The notes: a model not told the origin generated them from the sequence alone. Positions 43,579-53,402 are shown, counted from the first letter of the stretch. The stretch is 64,000 nucleotides of DNA from Spartinivicinus poritis (GCF_028858535.1 NZ_JAPMOU010000006.1:124001-188000); one strand, 5' to 3'. Made by a program: numbers and translations.

Positions 43579-44757
43579 TTAAGCGATAGGTAGTCGTTTT
43601 AATCTAGCAAGGAGCTGATTAATATCTTCTAAGTCATGTTGTAAACCAAACCCAAATCGAAGTCGGTTATCCCTACAGTCTACTTTGATTTTTAAGCTAG
43701 TCAGTGCTGTTGATAGATTTTTGCATACTTCCCGGTCTGGTAATTTGAATGTTAAAAAATGTCCATGAACATACTCAGGAATATACAGTAAGTTACGATA
43801 GTTTAATAAAGGGTGTTTTGATGTGCTGATTGCTTGTAGAAAAGCTTGTTGTAGGGAAAATATATGCTGGTGGACCGTTTCAACGGTGAGTTTGCTCTCT
43901 TGCCATAAATCAAATACTGCATTTAGCCTATAAATACCGGTGGGGTCGAAAGTAGCGCCAGCAAATCGTTGGCCGTGAGTATCATAGCCCGTCATTGATG
44001 AATCACTTTCCTCCAGTTGTGAAAAGTTTGCAAACCAGCCTGTATTCCATGGACGCAACTGGTTAGATTTAGGTGGTGAGAGTAAAAAGCAGCAGCCTTC
44101 TCCAGACTGTGCATACTTATAGCCGCCAGCTACAAAAAACACACTATTTGCAATTTCAGATAAATCTACAGGTATGGCAGCAAAACTATGATAGCCATCG
44201 ACAATGAGTAAACTGCATTGAGAAGATAGCTTTTCAATCACTTCATTTAAATTCTGAACAACATAGCCAGAGTTGAAAAAGGTATGGCTGAAAAAAATGA
44301 TGTCATATTTTTTTGTATTAGCAGTTTGACAGAATCGCTCAATAAAATCATTGAATGGCTCTGTACTAACAACCGTAGTATCAGTCCACTTTTCTTCATT
44401 CAAACGTTTTAGTTGTCGGCTAAAACTATAAAACTCACTATCAGTCGTTAATACTGTTAGTTTCTTTCTAGCAGGAAAGCAGGAAATTAATCTGACTAAT
44501 AGCTCGTGAGTATTCGGGGCAAAAGTAATTTGCTCTGGATAGGGGTAGTTGAGTAGTCGACTGATATGTCGTTGTGCTTTGGGGATAATGCTAGAGAAAA
44601 TATATTGCCACTTATCATCAACCAACCTGGCAGAATCATGCCAGTAGCGCATCATTGCCTGTAGCGTTACATCTGGCCAAAAATGATGACTATGGGCTGT
44701 AAACCAAAGGGTATCAGATTGATACTGGTTAAATTGTTGGTACCAATGTTTATACAT
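43579..44757 (-). CDS. Class V aminotransferase-fold PLP enzyme, kynureninase-like
   Basis: A 392-residue PLP enzyme. The PLP aspartate region is LLIVDGYHSFAAIPVDLS and the Schiff-base Lys is in VAGGYKYAQSGEG, both in the layout of kynureninase and related class V enzymes. FTAHSHHFWPDVT and PNTHELLVRLISCFP cover the N-terminal part. It lies 202 bases downstream of, and co-oriented with, tryptophan 2,3-dioxygenase, which supports a role in the kynurenine pathway (cleavage of kynurenine to anthranilate and alanine). Other class V activities such as cysteine desulfuration cannot be excluded. Confidence 0.7.
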   Translation of the reverse strand: MYKHWYQQFNQYQSDTLWFTAHSHHFWPDVTLQAMMRYWHDSARLVDDKWQYIFSSIIPKAQRHISRLLNYPYPEQITFAPNTHELLVRLISCFPARKKLTVLTTDSEFYSFSRQLKRLNEEKWTDTTVVSTEPFNDFIERFCQTANTKKYDIIFFSHTFFNSGYVVQNLNEVIEKLSSQCSLLIVDGYHSFAAIPVDLSEIANSVFFVAGGYKYAQSGEGCCFLLSPPKSNQLRPWNTGWFANFSQLEESDSSMTGYDTHGQRFAGATFDPTGIYRLNAVFDLWQESKLTVETVHQHIFSLQQAFLQAISTSKHPLLNYRNLLYIPEYVHGHFLTFKLPDREVCKNLSTALTSLKIKVDCRDNRLRFGFGLQHDLEDINQLLARLKRLPIA

Positions 44758-44959
44758 CTAATACTTCGCAACGACAATTTATTTAATAGTTGGTTACTAA
44801 ATTCAATTGCAACTTGGTATTTGGCAATAGAATAGCAAAGAAAAGATGAATAGGTAGGAAATGACTAATATCTAATAAGATAGGCTGCTACATCAAGGTT
44901 TACAGTAGCAGCTCACGTGAGAATTTGGAATGGATATACTCGATAGCCTTGAATCAGGG

Positions 44960-46054
44960 CTACTCTGCTCCAGACAAGTAAAAACCAAGCGATTGCTTGA
45001 TGGCGTCTGGTAATTCAGGCCTACTTGAGCTTGGTATCAAGAAAGTAGAAAGCGTAAATAAATCGGTGAACACTTTATTGCCACTAGCGGCTTTGGCAAG
45101 GTAGTCATGACCAGAAGAGCCGCCAGTGCCTACTTTTCGACCAAGCATACGTAAAGCCATTTGAGCATGACGAGTTCGCCAAGCGGAGAAGCGTTCATCA
45201 ATATCCATTAAGCAGGTCAATAGCTTATAAGGTTGTTGTAGCATCGGCTCATCTCTATATAGACTAATAAACAGGGCGGCTAAGAAAGCATCCTGACTAA
45301 TTCGATAAAACCCAGTATCAAACTGCAACTGATAGGCTTTGGGTTCGAGTAGTTGCTTGAATTGATTACGAGTATCAGCAAGATTATTTAATTGTTGGTC
45401 TTTTTCATCTGCGCCTAAATGAGGATTGTTGATAATGATTTGCTCATCTTGATTTAGCATGTCATTAACTGCTTGTTGATAGCTTTGCCAAAAATTAAAC
45501 TCACCAAATTTTAAAAAAGGTAATCTAGCTAACCATTGATCTATTTGCTCCAGTAAGCTGGGTTGTAGTTCAAGATTTTTTAAATATTCCTGATGCTCTG
45601 TTTTGAGTCGACGATAAAAATTCTGTTGGTCAAAAGCAATGCGATAACGGCTTTTTAGGCCAAAACGAATTTCTATTTCTTTAAACTGTACACTTTGAAA
45701 TCCAGATGCTGGTACTAAGTAGTCTCTAAAATCAAGAAAGTCTAAAGGAGTCATAGTTTCAAGTACATTTACTTGTTCAATCATTAAGGTCTGTATGGCT
45801 AAGATACGCTCCAGCCGATGTGTAGCTACTCCTAGTTGTTTGTCATCTACAGGTTTTTGTTCGAACACGGTTTGGATTGTGCGTAGTTCGTGTAGTATTT
45901 GTTTGAACCAGAGTTCATAAGCTTGATGAGTAATAATAAACAGCATTTCATCATGAGCAGTATCATTGAAATCACTGCTTAGCAAGTGCTGACTATCAAG
46001 CAATTTATTGAGTTGCAAGTAGTCACTGTAATATACGTCTTGTGTTTTTTTCAT
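44960..46054 (-). CDS. kynA: Tryptophan 2,3-dioxygenase
   Basis: A haem dioxygenase that opens the indole ring of tryptophan to N-formylkynurenine. At 364 residues it is longer than the common 280-residue bacterial form, nearer to the animal size. His43 in IITHQAYELWFKQ (distal), His296 in WRTRHAQMALRMLG (proximal haem ligand) and GRKVGTGGSSGHDYL are conserved. AGGA precedes the ATG. It is divergent from the HoxX homologue and upstream of the kynureninase-like gene. No formamidase gene is in the window. Confidence 0.96.
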   Translation of the reverse strand: MKKTQDVYYSDYLQLNKLLDSQHLLSSDFNDTAHDEMLFIITHQAYELWFKQILHELRTIQTVFEQKPVDDKQLGVATHRLERILAIQTLMIEQVNVLETMTPLDFLDFRDYLVPASGFQSVQFKEIEIRFGLKSRYRIAFDQQNFYRRLKTEHQEYLKNLELQPSLLEQIDQWLARLPFLKFGEFNFWQSYQQAVNDMLNQDEQIIINNPHLGADEKDQQLNNLADTRNQFKQLLEPKAYQLQFDTGFYRISQDAFLAALFISLYRDEPMLQQPYKLLTCLMDIDERFSAWRTRHAQMALRMLGRKVGTGGSSGHDYLAKAASGNKVFTDLFTLSTFLIPSSSRPELPDAIKQSLGFYLSGAE

Positions 46055-46248
46055 TGAGCATCCTGCCTTATGTTTGTTATTAATTGATGTATATCAAAAA
46101 TTACTTAATTATATAAGGTTAAGTTTAGGTTTACCGAACAACCGCATTTATTCTTTAGTTTTTAATAGCTTTAAGCCCGGATAACCGATGAGATATCCAG
46201 GTTAGCTTTAATAAGGACTTAGCCAGGTATAACATCAAGGACGAGGTA

Positions 46249-47988
46249 ATGAAAATACTGCTATTAGTGTCTGCATTTAACGGCTTAAGTCAGCGTGTTT
46301 ACGCTGAACTTCGGCTAAGAAACTATTGGGTATCAGTAGAATATGCTAGCACTGAACAGCAAATGGAAGAAGCTGTGGCTTTGTTTGAGCCTGAACTGGT
46401 TATTTGCCCTTTTTTAAAACAGGCAATACCTAGCTCAATTTGGCAGCACTACCTTTGTTGGATTGTTCATCCCGGAATTAAAGGTGATCGAGGGCCATCA
46501 GCACTCGATTGGGCAATTTACCAACAAAAGAGCTATTGGGGAGTAACATTAATTGAGGCTGCAGAGGAGTATGACGCAGGCAATATATGGGGAAGCAAGT
46601 CACTCAAGCTGCCAGCAGCTAACAAATCAACAACTTATCGCCACCAAGTCACTGAAGCGGCTGTCGAGTTAATTTTAACGGCTCTTGAGCAGTTAGAAGC
46701 AAAAACACATAACCCAGAGCCTTTGGACTATACCAAACCTGATGTAAAAGGGGGTTGGCAGCCATTAATGAAACAAAGCCAGCGGAGTATTGATTGGCAG
46801 CGAGATAGTACCACTGAAATATTAGCTAAACTTCATGCGGCAGAAAGCTTTCCTGGTGTAAAAGATTTGATTAATGGAAAAGCTTACTACTTATTTAATG
46901 CTTATCAAGAGCAAGCGCTGAATAACATCAGAACTGCTCAGCCTGGAGAAATCATTGCGCAAAAAAATCAGGCAATTTGTCGGGCTACCCGAGATGGTGC
47001 TATTTGGATAACCCATTTAAAGCAAGCTGACTCAGTTGAACCCAAGATTAAACTACCTGCAGCAGAATATTTAGCGAATCAGTTACAACAGACGCCAGAG
47101 TTATTTGATCAGGTATTACCAGATCTTGACCCTGCTACATGGCAGGAAATTTATTATGAGGAATATGCCCAAGTAGGTTATTTGCATTTTAATTTTTATA
47201 ATGGAGCAATGAGTACAGAGCAATGTTACCGTTTATTAAAAGCCTATCGGGCAGCTTTGGAAAGACCAACTCAAGTCCTTGTTTTAATGGGAGGGAGTGA
47301 TTTTTGGTCAAACGGTATTAACCTTAATACGATTGAAAGCAGTCCTAAACCTGGTTTGGAAGCTTGGGAAAACTTAAAGCAAATAAATGATTTAGTAGAA
47401 GCTATTCTAACAACAGAAAACAAACTAACAATAGCAGCTTTAAAAGAAAATGCAGCTGCGGGTGGTGTGATGTTAGCACTTGCCTGTGACAAAGTATTAA
47501 TGCGAGAGGGTGTAATAGTATCACCTTATTATCAGCATATGGGCCTATATGGCTCTGAATATTGGAGCTTTAGCCTGCCTTTGCGAGTGGGTGAGCAGCA
47601 GGCTAGTAAGTTAATGGCAAACTGTCTTCCATTGCTGGCTACAGAAGCGGTGAGTATAGGCCTAGCTGATGAAGAATTGCCTTCTCAGCCAAAAAATTTT
47701 TTACGTAGTCTACATAAGGTTTGTGAGTGGTACAGTCATAAGAAAACTGTGAAACAGCTTCTTTTACGTAAACAACAGTTGCTTCGTTTAAATCAACAAT
47801 TAAAGCCACTAAAGCAGTACCGAGAGGAAGAAGAAGCAAAAATGTGGCAATGTTTTATGTTTCCAGAAAGCACCTTTCATCAAGCAAGAAAGCAGTTTGT
47901 CTATAAACTACCAGTATCTACTGCACCTTCTTATTTGGCCGTTCATCGTCAAGTGGCTTCACAGCATAAACAACAAAAATCGGCTTAG
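46249..47988 (+). CDS. hoxX: HoxX-like protein: formyltransferase fused to enoyl-CoA hydratase domain
   Basis: A 579-residue two-domain protein matching HoxX. The N-terminal formyl-tetrahydrofolate transferase-like domain has VHPGIKGDRGPSALDWAIYQ, then LDYTKPDVKGGWQPLMKQSQ and FPGVKDL. The C-terminal crotonase-like domain has VGYLHFNFYNGAMSTEQCYR and LVLMGGSDFWSNGINLNTIE. HoxX is known to make CO from a formyl group for the Fe(CN)2CO centre of NiFe hydrogenase in air. No hydrogenase gene is nearby. GGACGAGG precedes the ATG. The family assignment is firm; the physiological role here is open. Confidence 0.85.
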   Translation: MKILLLVSAFNGLSQRVYAELRLRNYWVSVEYASTEQQMEEAVALFEPELVICPFLKQAIPSSIWQHYLCWIVHPGIKGDRGPSALDWAIYQQKSYWGVTLIEAAEEYDAGNIWGSKSLKLPAANKSTTYRHQVTEAAVELILTALEQLEAKTHNPEPLDYTKPDVKGGWQPLMKQSQRSIDWQRDSTTEILAKLHAAESFPGVKDLINGKAYYLFNAYQEQALNNIRTAQPGEIIAQKNQAICRATRDGAIWITHLKQADSVEPKIKLPAAEYLANQLQQTPELFDQVLPDLDPATWQEIYYEEYAQVGYLHFNFYNGAMSTEQCYRLLKAYRAALERPTQVLVLMGGSDFWSNGINLNTIESSPKPGLEAWENLKQINDLVEAILTTENKLTIAALKENAAAGGVMLALACDKVLMREGVIVSPYYQHMGLYGSEYWSFSLPLRVGEQQASKLMANCLPLLATEAVSIGLADEELPSQPKNFLRSLHKVCEWYSHKKTVKQLLLRKQQLLRLNQQLKPLKQYREEEEAKMWQCFMFPESTFHQARKQFVYKLPVSTAPSYLAVHRQVASQHKQQKSA

Positions 47989-48076
47989 GAGTGAATATAA
48001 AAACTATTATACCTGTTGATTTACTCTCATGGAGAACATAGTAAAAGTTTATAATACCTAAAAATAAATCGTGACT

Positions 48077-48103
48077 TGTATGGTTTAATTTAATGCTATA
48101 ATA
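48077..48103 (+). promoter_or_regulatory. Candidate promoter for the VanZ-like gene
   Basis: A perfect TATAAT at 48098-48103 preceded by TGC forms an extended -10 element, with a weak -35-like TTGTAT about 15 bases upstream. The start codon is 37 bases downstream. Confidence 0.55.
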
Positions 48104-48140
48104 CTTGTTTTTATGAACTTGTGTTATAGAGTAATTAGTA

Positions 48141-48512
48141 ATGAAATGGTTGGGGTTGATTGCAGTATTAGTAGTTGCAACGATTGTAATTTTAGCAAGC
48201 AAAGGACAACTACCAGCAGAAATAAAGGCCTTATATAACTTCCCTGGAGGAGATAAAGTAGGCCATATACTGCTGATGGGGACATTAAGTTTTTTTGTTA
48301 ACCTAGCCGTTGTTAGTACTTTAGTGGGTAGGCCAACCCGAAAAATAGTGATTACTACTGCTATTCTTGGGTTGGTAATAGCGCTGGAAGAAGTCACCCA
48401 GCAGTTTTTCTCAACCAGAACTTTTTCATTGTTAGATCTGTTGGCCAGCTTTTTGGGCTTGATAATAGCTGCTGTTATAGTCAACTTCATCGCTGGTAAA
48501 AAGCAGTCGTAG
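48141..48512 (+). CDS. VanZ-like small membrane protein
   Basis: A 123-residue integral membrane protein with about four helices. GGDKVGHILLMGTLSFFVNL and LVIALEEVTQQFFSTRTFSL, followed by DLLASFLG, are the VanZ-like motif (conserved Lys-x-x-His and Glu-x-x-Gln ... Arg/Asp-Leu-x-x-Asn/Ser). VanZ gives low teicoplanin resistance in enterococci, but most homologues have no known function. It is a single-gene unit between hoxX and the phytase gene. Confidence 0.8.
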   Translation: MKWLGLIAVLVVATIVILASKGQLPAEIKALYNFPGGDKVGHILLMGTLSFFVNLAVVSTLVGRPTRKIVITTAILGLVIALEEVTQQFFSTRTFSLLDLLASFLGLIIAAVIVNFIAGKKQS

Positions 48513-48530
48513 AAAGAAAAAACTAATCAA

Positions 48531-49856
48531 CTAAAGTCCTAAATAACGCTTTATTTTTTCCCATGAAACAAACTTAAAGTTTGTTTTATCCCGCTGTTTA
48601 CCTTTTGAATTAAAGCTTATTGGTTCATCATCACCATCTTGCACGACCATTAGACCATGTGGGTATTGATCACCAATTGCTTGAGTCGTTATTGCTATAC
48701 CGTCAGTATGACTCGTGCCATCCACTAATCCCTTGTTAATTTGAAAGCGGCCAATGAACTTAGGGTTTATAGGCTGATGATTAAGCTGGTAGACAGCATA
48801 GTGATCATCTCCCTGGCTTGATGCAATCAAATATTGCTGTCCTTGCTGTGGTTGGTATAAAGCAAGCCCTTCGACATCAGCCTTTAAGTGAGCGTCTTGG
48901 GGGAGGGAGTTAAGCCAGTGGCATTGATATTCTTCTTCAATAGGATCCCAGATACGTTTATAGGGCACCCCAAAACTAGCAACAGTATCAATGAGGACTG
49001 GTAAACTTGGTTTTGTAGTAAGTGAATGTGTTTGATAAGGAATTTGCCAAATGCCTACTTGTTCTTGACTGGCATAAAGCAACTGTCGTTGAGAGTCTAT
49101 AACCAACCCTTCCAGTTGAGGTTGGTCTCCATCTTCTTCTTGGCATGGCGACCAATGAGGATCGCTTTCTGTATTAAAATTTGATGGTAATAAATGGTAT
49201 GCACTAACTGTGTAGCTTATTTTACCTGCTGGTGTGGTATAAAAATTAATTTGGGCTATTTTAGTATGATTTGCCTGGGTAACAAAGCCTATACCTTGTT
49301 GCTGTTTCTGATTATAGTGAACGGCTAACCCATATGCAGTTTTCTTAGCTTTTACATCATCCACTGATCGACTAAATAACATAGGAGCGCTATTCGATGT
49401 AATATCTGTTAATACAGGTTTGCTTTCACCTTGATAATTAATTGAAAATATTTTTAATTTATCCGTCCCTCTGTCAGTAACAACGGCTAAATCCATTTGA
49501 CTATCTTCTAGTAAATAACCAGTTAAAATATCGACGTTGTTATAGCGGCCTTGTAAACCAGTAACTTGATTCTGCTCTGGAATGATTTGTTGAATCATTT
49601 TTCCTTGTAAATTAAAAACGGCTAACCCCCCTTGTTTTAATGTACCAATAATTAAACTTTTAGCACTATCGTGGGGGTTAACCCACACAGTTGGATCATC
49701 AGCATCTGACTCATTGTCCCATTTATCATCGAAAAATGTACGGGTTTCCTGGCTAGCCGTGATTTTAGTGAAATCTATCTTATTGGCTAATGCAGGGTTA
49801 AATAAAAAAACAGTAACAAAAAGAGTAGTGGTCGCTGTTAAATTTTTTTCCTTCAC
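48531..49856 (-). CDS. Beta-propeller phytase, secreted
   Basis: A 441-residue secreted protein with the beta-propeller phytase fold, which releases phosphate from phytate with calcium. A signal peptide (TTTLFVTVFLFNPALA) is followed by DADDPTVWVNP, SLIIGTLKQGGLAVFNLQGK, NNVDILTGY, VVTDRG, EGLVIDSQRQLLYASQEQVG, DVEGLALY and DGIAITTQ. The conserved Asp/Glu residues that bind calcium and phosphate are present. I use GTG at 49854-49856, which has AGGA eight bases upstream; TTG two codons earlier is too close to that site. It probably helps phosphate scavenging; no pho box was identified. Confidence 0.9.
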   Translation of the reverse strand: MKEKNLTATTTLFVTVFLFNPALANKIDFTKITASQETRTFFDDKWDNESDADDPTVWVNPHDSAKSLIIGTLKQGGLAVFNLQGKMIQQIIPEQNQVTGLQGRYNNVDILTGYLLEDSQMDLAVVTDRGTDKLKIFSINYQGESKPVLTDITSNSAPMLFSRSVDDVKAKKTAYGLAVHYNQKQQQGIGFVTQANHTKIAQINFYTTPAGKISYTVSAYHLLPSNFNTESDPHWSPCQEEDGDQPQLEGLVIDSQRQLLYASQEQVGIWQIPYQTHSLTTKPSLPVLIDTVASFGVPYKRIWDPIEEEYQCHWLNSLPQDAHLKADVEGLALYQPQQGQQYLIASSQGDDHYAVYQLNHQPINPKFIGRFQINKGLVDGTSHTDGIAITTQAIGDQYPHGLMVVQDGDDEPISFNSKGKQRDKTNFKFVSWEKIKRYLGL

Positions 49857-50100
49857 TATCAAATTCCTTTTAAAGTTAAACCTTAGAAATGAAATGGCTT
49901 ATTGTACGGTTTATGTATTATAAGTGGAACATGGCCTTATTTTTTTGTGTGCAGAAAATAAGTTTAAATAAGTAAGTGTGCTGTTACTTTTTGTGGGAGT
50001 GAGAGGGTGTGAATCTCTGTAACTTGGGCTTTAGACATTCTTGATCAAACGGCCTACAATGCAGCTACACTACGTTGCAATCAATACTATGGGAGTGTTT

Positions 50101-50688
50101 ATGCAATCGCACGTTCTTGCGGCATTAACTGAAGCAAAACAGGCTCTGGACAATTTGTTGTCTAATGAGGCGATGATCGAGCAAATCACTAAAGCAGCAG
50201 CAGCATTAACAGCCACCTTTAAACAGGGTGGGCATGTATACAGTTGTGGTAATGGTGGCTCAATGTGTGATGCTATGCACTTTGCAGAAGAGTTGTCAGG
50301 GCGTTATCGACTTAACCGTAGAGGTTTACCAGCCGTTGCTATCAGTGATCCTAGTCACCTAAGTTGTGTATCAAATGACTTTGGTTATGAACATGTGTTT
50401 GCTCGTTATGTAGACAGCCATGCTCGTGCAGGAGACACTTTACTGGCGATTAGTACCAGTGGTACCAGCAAGAATATTATTGCAGCAGCAGAAGTAGCCA
50501 AACAAAAGGGAGTAACGGTAATTGGGATGACAGGAAAAGCTAATTGTACGTTAGGTGACCTAGCAGACATCCACATCTGTACACCAGGTGGGCAATTTGC
50601 TGACCGGGTGCAGGAGTTGCACATTAAAGTCATCCATATTTTTATGGAGTTAGTAGAACGCGAATTATTTCCTGAAAACTATCAATAA
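50101..50688 (+). CDS. gmhA: Phosphoheptose isomerase (GmhA)
   Basis: A SIS-domain isomerase that converts sedoheptulose 7-phosphate to heptose 7-phosphate for the lipopolysaccharide inner core. The 195-residue form starts at ATG 50101 ([20 protein letters not shown]), aligns with E. coli GmhA and has GGGAG five bases upstream; an in-frame start 60 bases earlier is rejected. The motifs [44 protein letters not shown] and [12 protein letters not shown] (zinc and substrate residues) are all present. A terminator follows. Confidence 0.95.
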   Translation: MQSHVLAALTEAKQALDNLLSNEAMIEQITKAAAALTATFKQGGHVYSCGNGGSMCDAMHFAEELSGRYRLNRRGLPAVAISDPSHLSCVSNDFGYEHVFARYVDSHARAGDTLLAISTSGTSKNIIAAAEVAKQKGVTVIGMTGKANCTLGDLADIHICTPGGQFADRVQELHIKVIHIFMELVERELFPENYQ

Positions 50689-51169
50689 CTTGCCTATCAG
50701 TTACCAGATGTTTTTAGGAACATCTAGAAAATATTAAGCTAACAGCCCTCCTGATTAGTCTCAAAAGTAGAAGAGACTACGGAGGGCTTTTTTATAAACG
50801 GATGCGTTTAGTAAAAAACGATAAGAAAGTTTTTGAATGTTCGATATTTTTTATTAACTATTATCCTGGTCTTTTGAGTGAACTTAAGCTTAAGACCATT
50901 TTAGTATTTGTCTACATAAAACTAAAACAGTTATTCAAACATGGTTCAGCCACACAACTTCTTTCGTATAATCAAATTTAGTCATGCGCGATTAGTAAAA
51001 GCTGTTAGCGATTTGGATGCGATCTGTTTTCATATTTGTATTGAATATAATTCATAGAGTTCCTTTCTAATATATTTTCAACTGTAAAATAGGATAACAG
51101 TCACGGAACCTACTGAGCTGAGCTTTTATTCTATACTGCAGAAACTTGTATGAACCAAGGTATGCAGTG
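50689..51169. other. Intergenic region after gmhA
   Basis: 481 bases holding the gmhA terminator at its left end. The rest is AT-rich without a gene; the promoter of the next gene is not evident. Confidence 0.5.
50743..50793 (+). terminator. Intrinsic terminator of gmhA
   Basis: AGCCCTCC (50744-50751) and GGAGGGCT (50781-50788), with an inner AGTCTC/GAGACT pair and a following run of T, make a strong rho-independent terminator about 55 bases after the gmhA stop. Confidence 0.88.
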
Positions 51170-52531
51170 ATGAAACCCATTTTACGCTGGAGCATCATGG
51201 CTGTTTTGGCTACTGTCTTATATGGAGGTCCAAGTTATGCAGACTTATCCGAGCCAGACCAAAACACGTTAACAAAGAATCTTGAGACACTCTCAAAAGG
51301 TTGGAGTCAGGCCGATGCGAGTAGTGCTTTCAAAATTTTTCGGCAAAACAGCTATGCAAGAGAAGATTACAGTAAATTTTTTAAAGATTTTTTTCAACAC
51401 CAGGCTTTTACTGACCACTTGAAGGTTTATTTTGGCTATTTAGGTTTTGCGTTTTCTGAAAAATACCAAGATATTCGCCAAAAGGTTAATCCAGCCTTAG
51501 CAGAAGTTTTGGCGAACAAATTGTTGAAACCATTTGATGAGCAGGGCCAACAGTTAGCTGAATGGTTTGAGCAGAACCCTGAAGAGGCAAGGTCGTTTTT
51601 TAATCAATTGGCGTTTTTGAATCAATACAGTCAAACTGAGGCAATTGCTATTAATTTACGGCGAGTTTATCAATACATATGGCAACAAGTGCCTTTAGTT
51701 GATGCACCAATAAGAGACAATAACTATCACTGGTGGCCACATATAAAACAGCAGTTGGCTGTTAATTACCTAGATGCTAACCAAGGCCAAGTACCTAATG
51801 AATTGTTGGGCCATTGGGATGGTAGGCGACAAAAGCTACTAGAAAACTATGGTCTGCTGCTTCTTGATAATAACCAACTACTAGACCATGAAGTAAAGCA
51901 AATCAGTCAACTAGTTGCGAAGTTACCAAAGCAGCTACTCAATATTCGTTTTATTCATATTCGAAGCCAGCACTCTCTGTTGACCAAAAACAATGTTGTG
52001 AGTAGCCATGAGAGTATTACCAAATATGATACCAATACAGCCGGATTGCCTAAGCTGACATCGGTTAATAGTGACCTGGTTGTGAAGCGCCCGGCTATGA
52101 GTAGTGTTGCTGCTAGGCAACATTTTTTACAGCTATTATTAGCAGAATTGGGTAAAGAGTTAGCGAAAAGACAGGCTGCTAATGCTCAAAATAAAACCAA
52201 ACTAGGTCAAACTGTCGTTGTAGATGGAGAGTTGGCAAGCTCTATCAGTAGTTGGCTGTTTGCTACTCATCAAACATTAGCTAATGCTGTAGAATCTTGG
52301 CAGAATGGTCAGACAGGTGCTATAAAACAGTTGTTTAGAGTTGCTGAACTGCTGAGTGAAGGCAAGACAAAAGCGATTGCATTTGACTTTGCTAGTGAAA
52401 AAATTAGTTTTTCTTTACTTAAGTTAGCACGTGATGAGGAAGGTAAAATCACTTCTCTGGTAACTACTCAGGCTCAATATGACTTTACCTATGATGAGTC
52501 GGGTGCTTTGGTTGATATAAAAATAATTTAA
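51170..52531 (+). CDS. Unknown exported protein, 453 residues
   Basis: The ATG at 51170 has AAGG nine bases upstream; a TTG 24 bases earlier is also open. A signal peptide (WSIMAVLATVLYGGPSYA) is followed by a helical, Gln/Leu-rich protein: FRQNSYAREDYSKFFKDFFQ, VDAPIRDNNYHWWPHIKQQL, ELLGHWDGRRQKLLENYGLL. The C-terminal part has a beta-rich repeat-like end (LVTTQAQYDFTYDESGALVD). I do not recognise a family and see no catalytic motif. It stands alone between the gmhA terminator and an AT-rich stretch. Confidence 0.75.
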   Translation: MKPILRWSIMAVLATVLYGGPSYADLSEPDQNTLTKNLETLSKGWSQADASSAFKIFRQNSYAREDYSKFFKDFFQHQAFTDHLKVYFGYLGFAFSEKYQDIRQKVNPALAEVLANKLLKPFDEQGQQLAEWFEQNPEEARSFFNQLAFLNQYSQTEAIAINLRRVYQYIWQQVPLVDAPIRDNNYHWWPHIKQQLAVNYLDANQGQVPNELLGHWDGRRQKLLENYGLLLLDNNQLLDHEVKQISQLVAKLPKQLLNIRFIHIRSQHSLLTKNNVVSSHESITKYDTNTAGLPKLTSVNSDLVVKRPAMSSVAARQHFLQLLLAELGKELAKRQAANAQNKTKLGQTVVVDGELASSISSWLFATHQTLANAVESWQNGQTGAIKQLFRVAELLSEGKTKAIAFDFASEKISFSLLKLARDEEGKITSLVTTQAQYDFTYDESGALVDIKII

Positions 52532-52702
52532 TCAAACCATCAGAGACACCAAGGCTTGCTAGAAAATAAAATCATAATAGTCAGAGCTTTTATATCTGTT
52601 AATAAAATACTTATGACTACTTTTTAATGACATTTCGTCTCTAATTCTATAGGCAGTCATTTTTTAGAAAATTATCATTATTTAAATAATATTCTAGTTA
52701 GT

Positions 52703-52918
52703 CTATTTATTAAACCAAGTATCTTTACCTTCAACAAAGGAGTCTGATGATTCCATTGGTTCTAATTCCCAGCTGGGAGCATCTTTACTAATATTGCTTT
52801 TAAAATGACAAGCAGGGCAGCCAATAATTTCGAAATCAATTTTATTTACTGGACTTGAACAGTTAGGACAAATTACCTCTGGCTCATTCTCTTTATTTAA
52901 TTTTTTGTCGTTTAACAT
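52703..52918 (-). CDS. Small zinc-ribbon protein, 71 residues
   Basis: The protein MLNDKKLNKENEPEVICPNC... has two CxxC pairs (CPNC and CPAC, 15 residues apart) that should bind one zinc in a ribbon fold, and an acidic Ser-rich tail (ELEPMESSDSFVEGKDTWF). A good ribosome site (GGGAG) seven bases before the ATG supports expression. Such short ribbons can be nucleic-acid or protein adaptors; the role is unknown. It is oriented away from the peptide cluster and is probably independent of it. Confidence 0.65.
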   Translation of the reverse strand: MLNDKKLNKENEPEVICPNCSSPVNKIDFEIIGCPACHFKSNISKDAPSWELEPMESSDSFVEGKDTWFNK

Positions 52919-53356
52919 AAGAGTCTCCCTGTTATGAATAGTAATAGCGTATATGAGAAGTTGAGTTGAATTGCTATTCGAATATGGCTTTTAAAGATTA
53001 TTATTAATAGTTTTTTATCTCTCCCCTTTTTCTATCAACTGAACTTGGATAGAGCCTAAATTTATTTGGATTTGTTTTTTGCTGTTTTGATTTTGAGCAA
53101 TATTTTTATCATCTTTGATAGCAGAAACAAAATTTTTAGGTTGATTAAGTAATTAATTAAAATCTATTTGTTCAATATAATTCATATAAAACAGTAAGTT
53201 AAATAATTTTATATGGTATATATGCTTATGTATGAGTAATTTTATAACCAAAAAATATATAGGTGTTTAAATAACTATAATGAATCATGAAAAACAGATT
53301 AAATATACCTGCTCATGAATGACTTCTAGGTTTTGTTATCATCAATTCAATCACCT

Positions 53357-53402
53357 GCTATTAACATAGGATCATGAAGCTTCATCATCCTATGTTAATA
53401 GC
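53357..53402. promoter_or_regulatory. 46-base near-perfect palindrome
   Basis: GCTATTAACATAGGAT and ATCCTATGTTAATAGC are exact inverted repeats around a centre, ATGAAGCTTCAT, that is itself palindromic; only one C-C mismatch breaks the symmetry. No T tract follows, so it is not a classical terminator. It could be a large operator, a cruciform site or a transcript hairpin. Confidence 0.6.
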
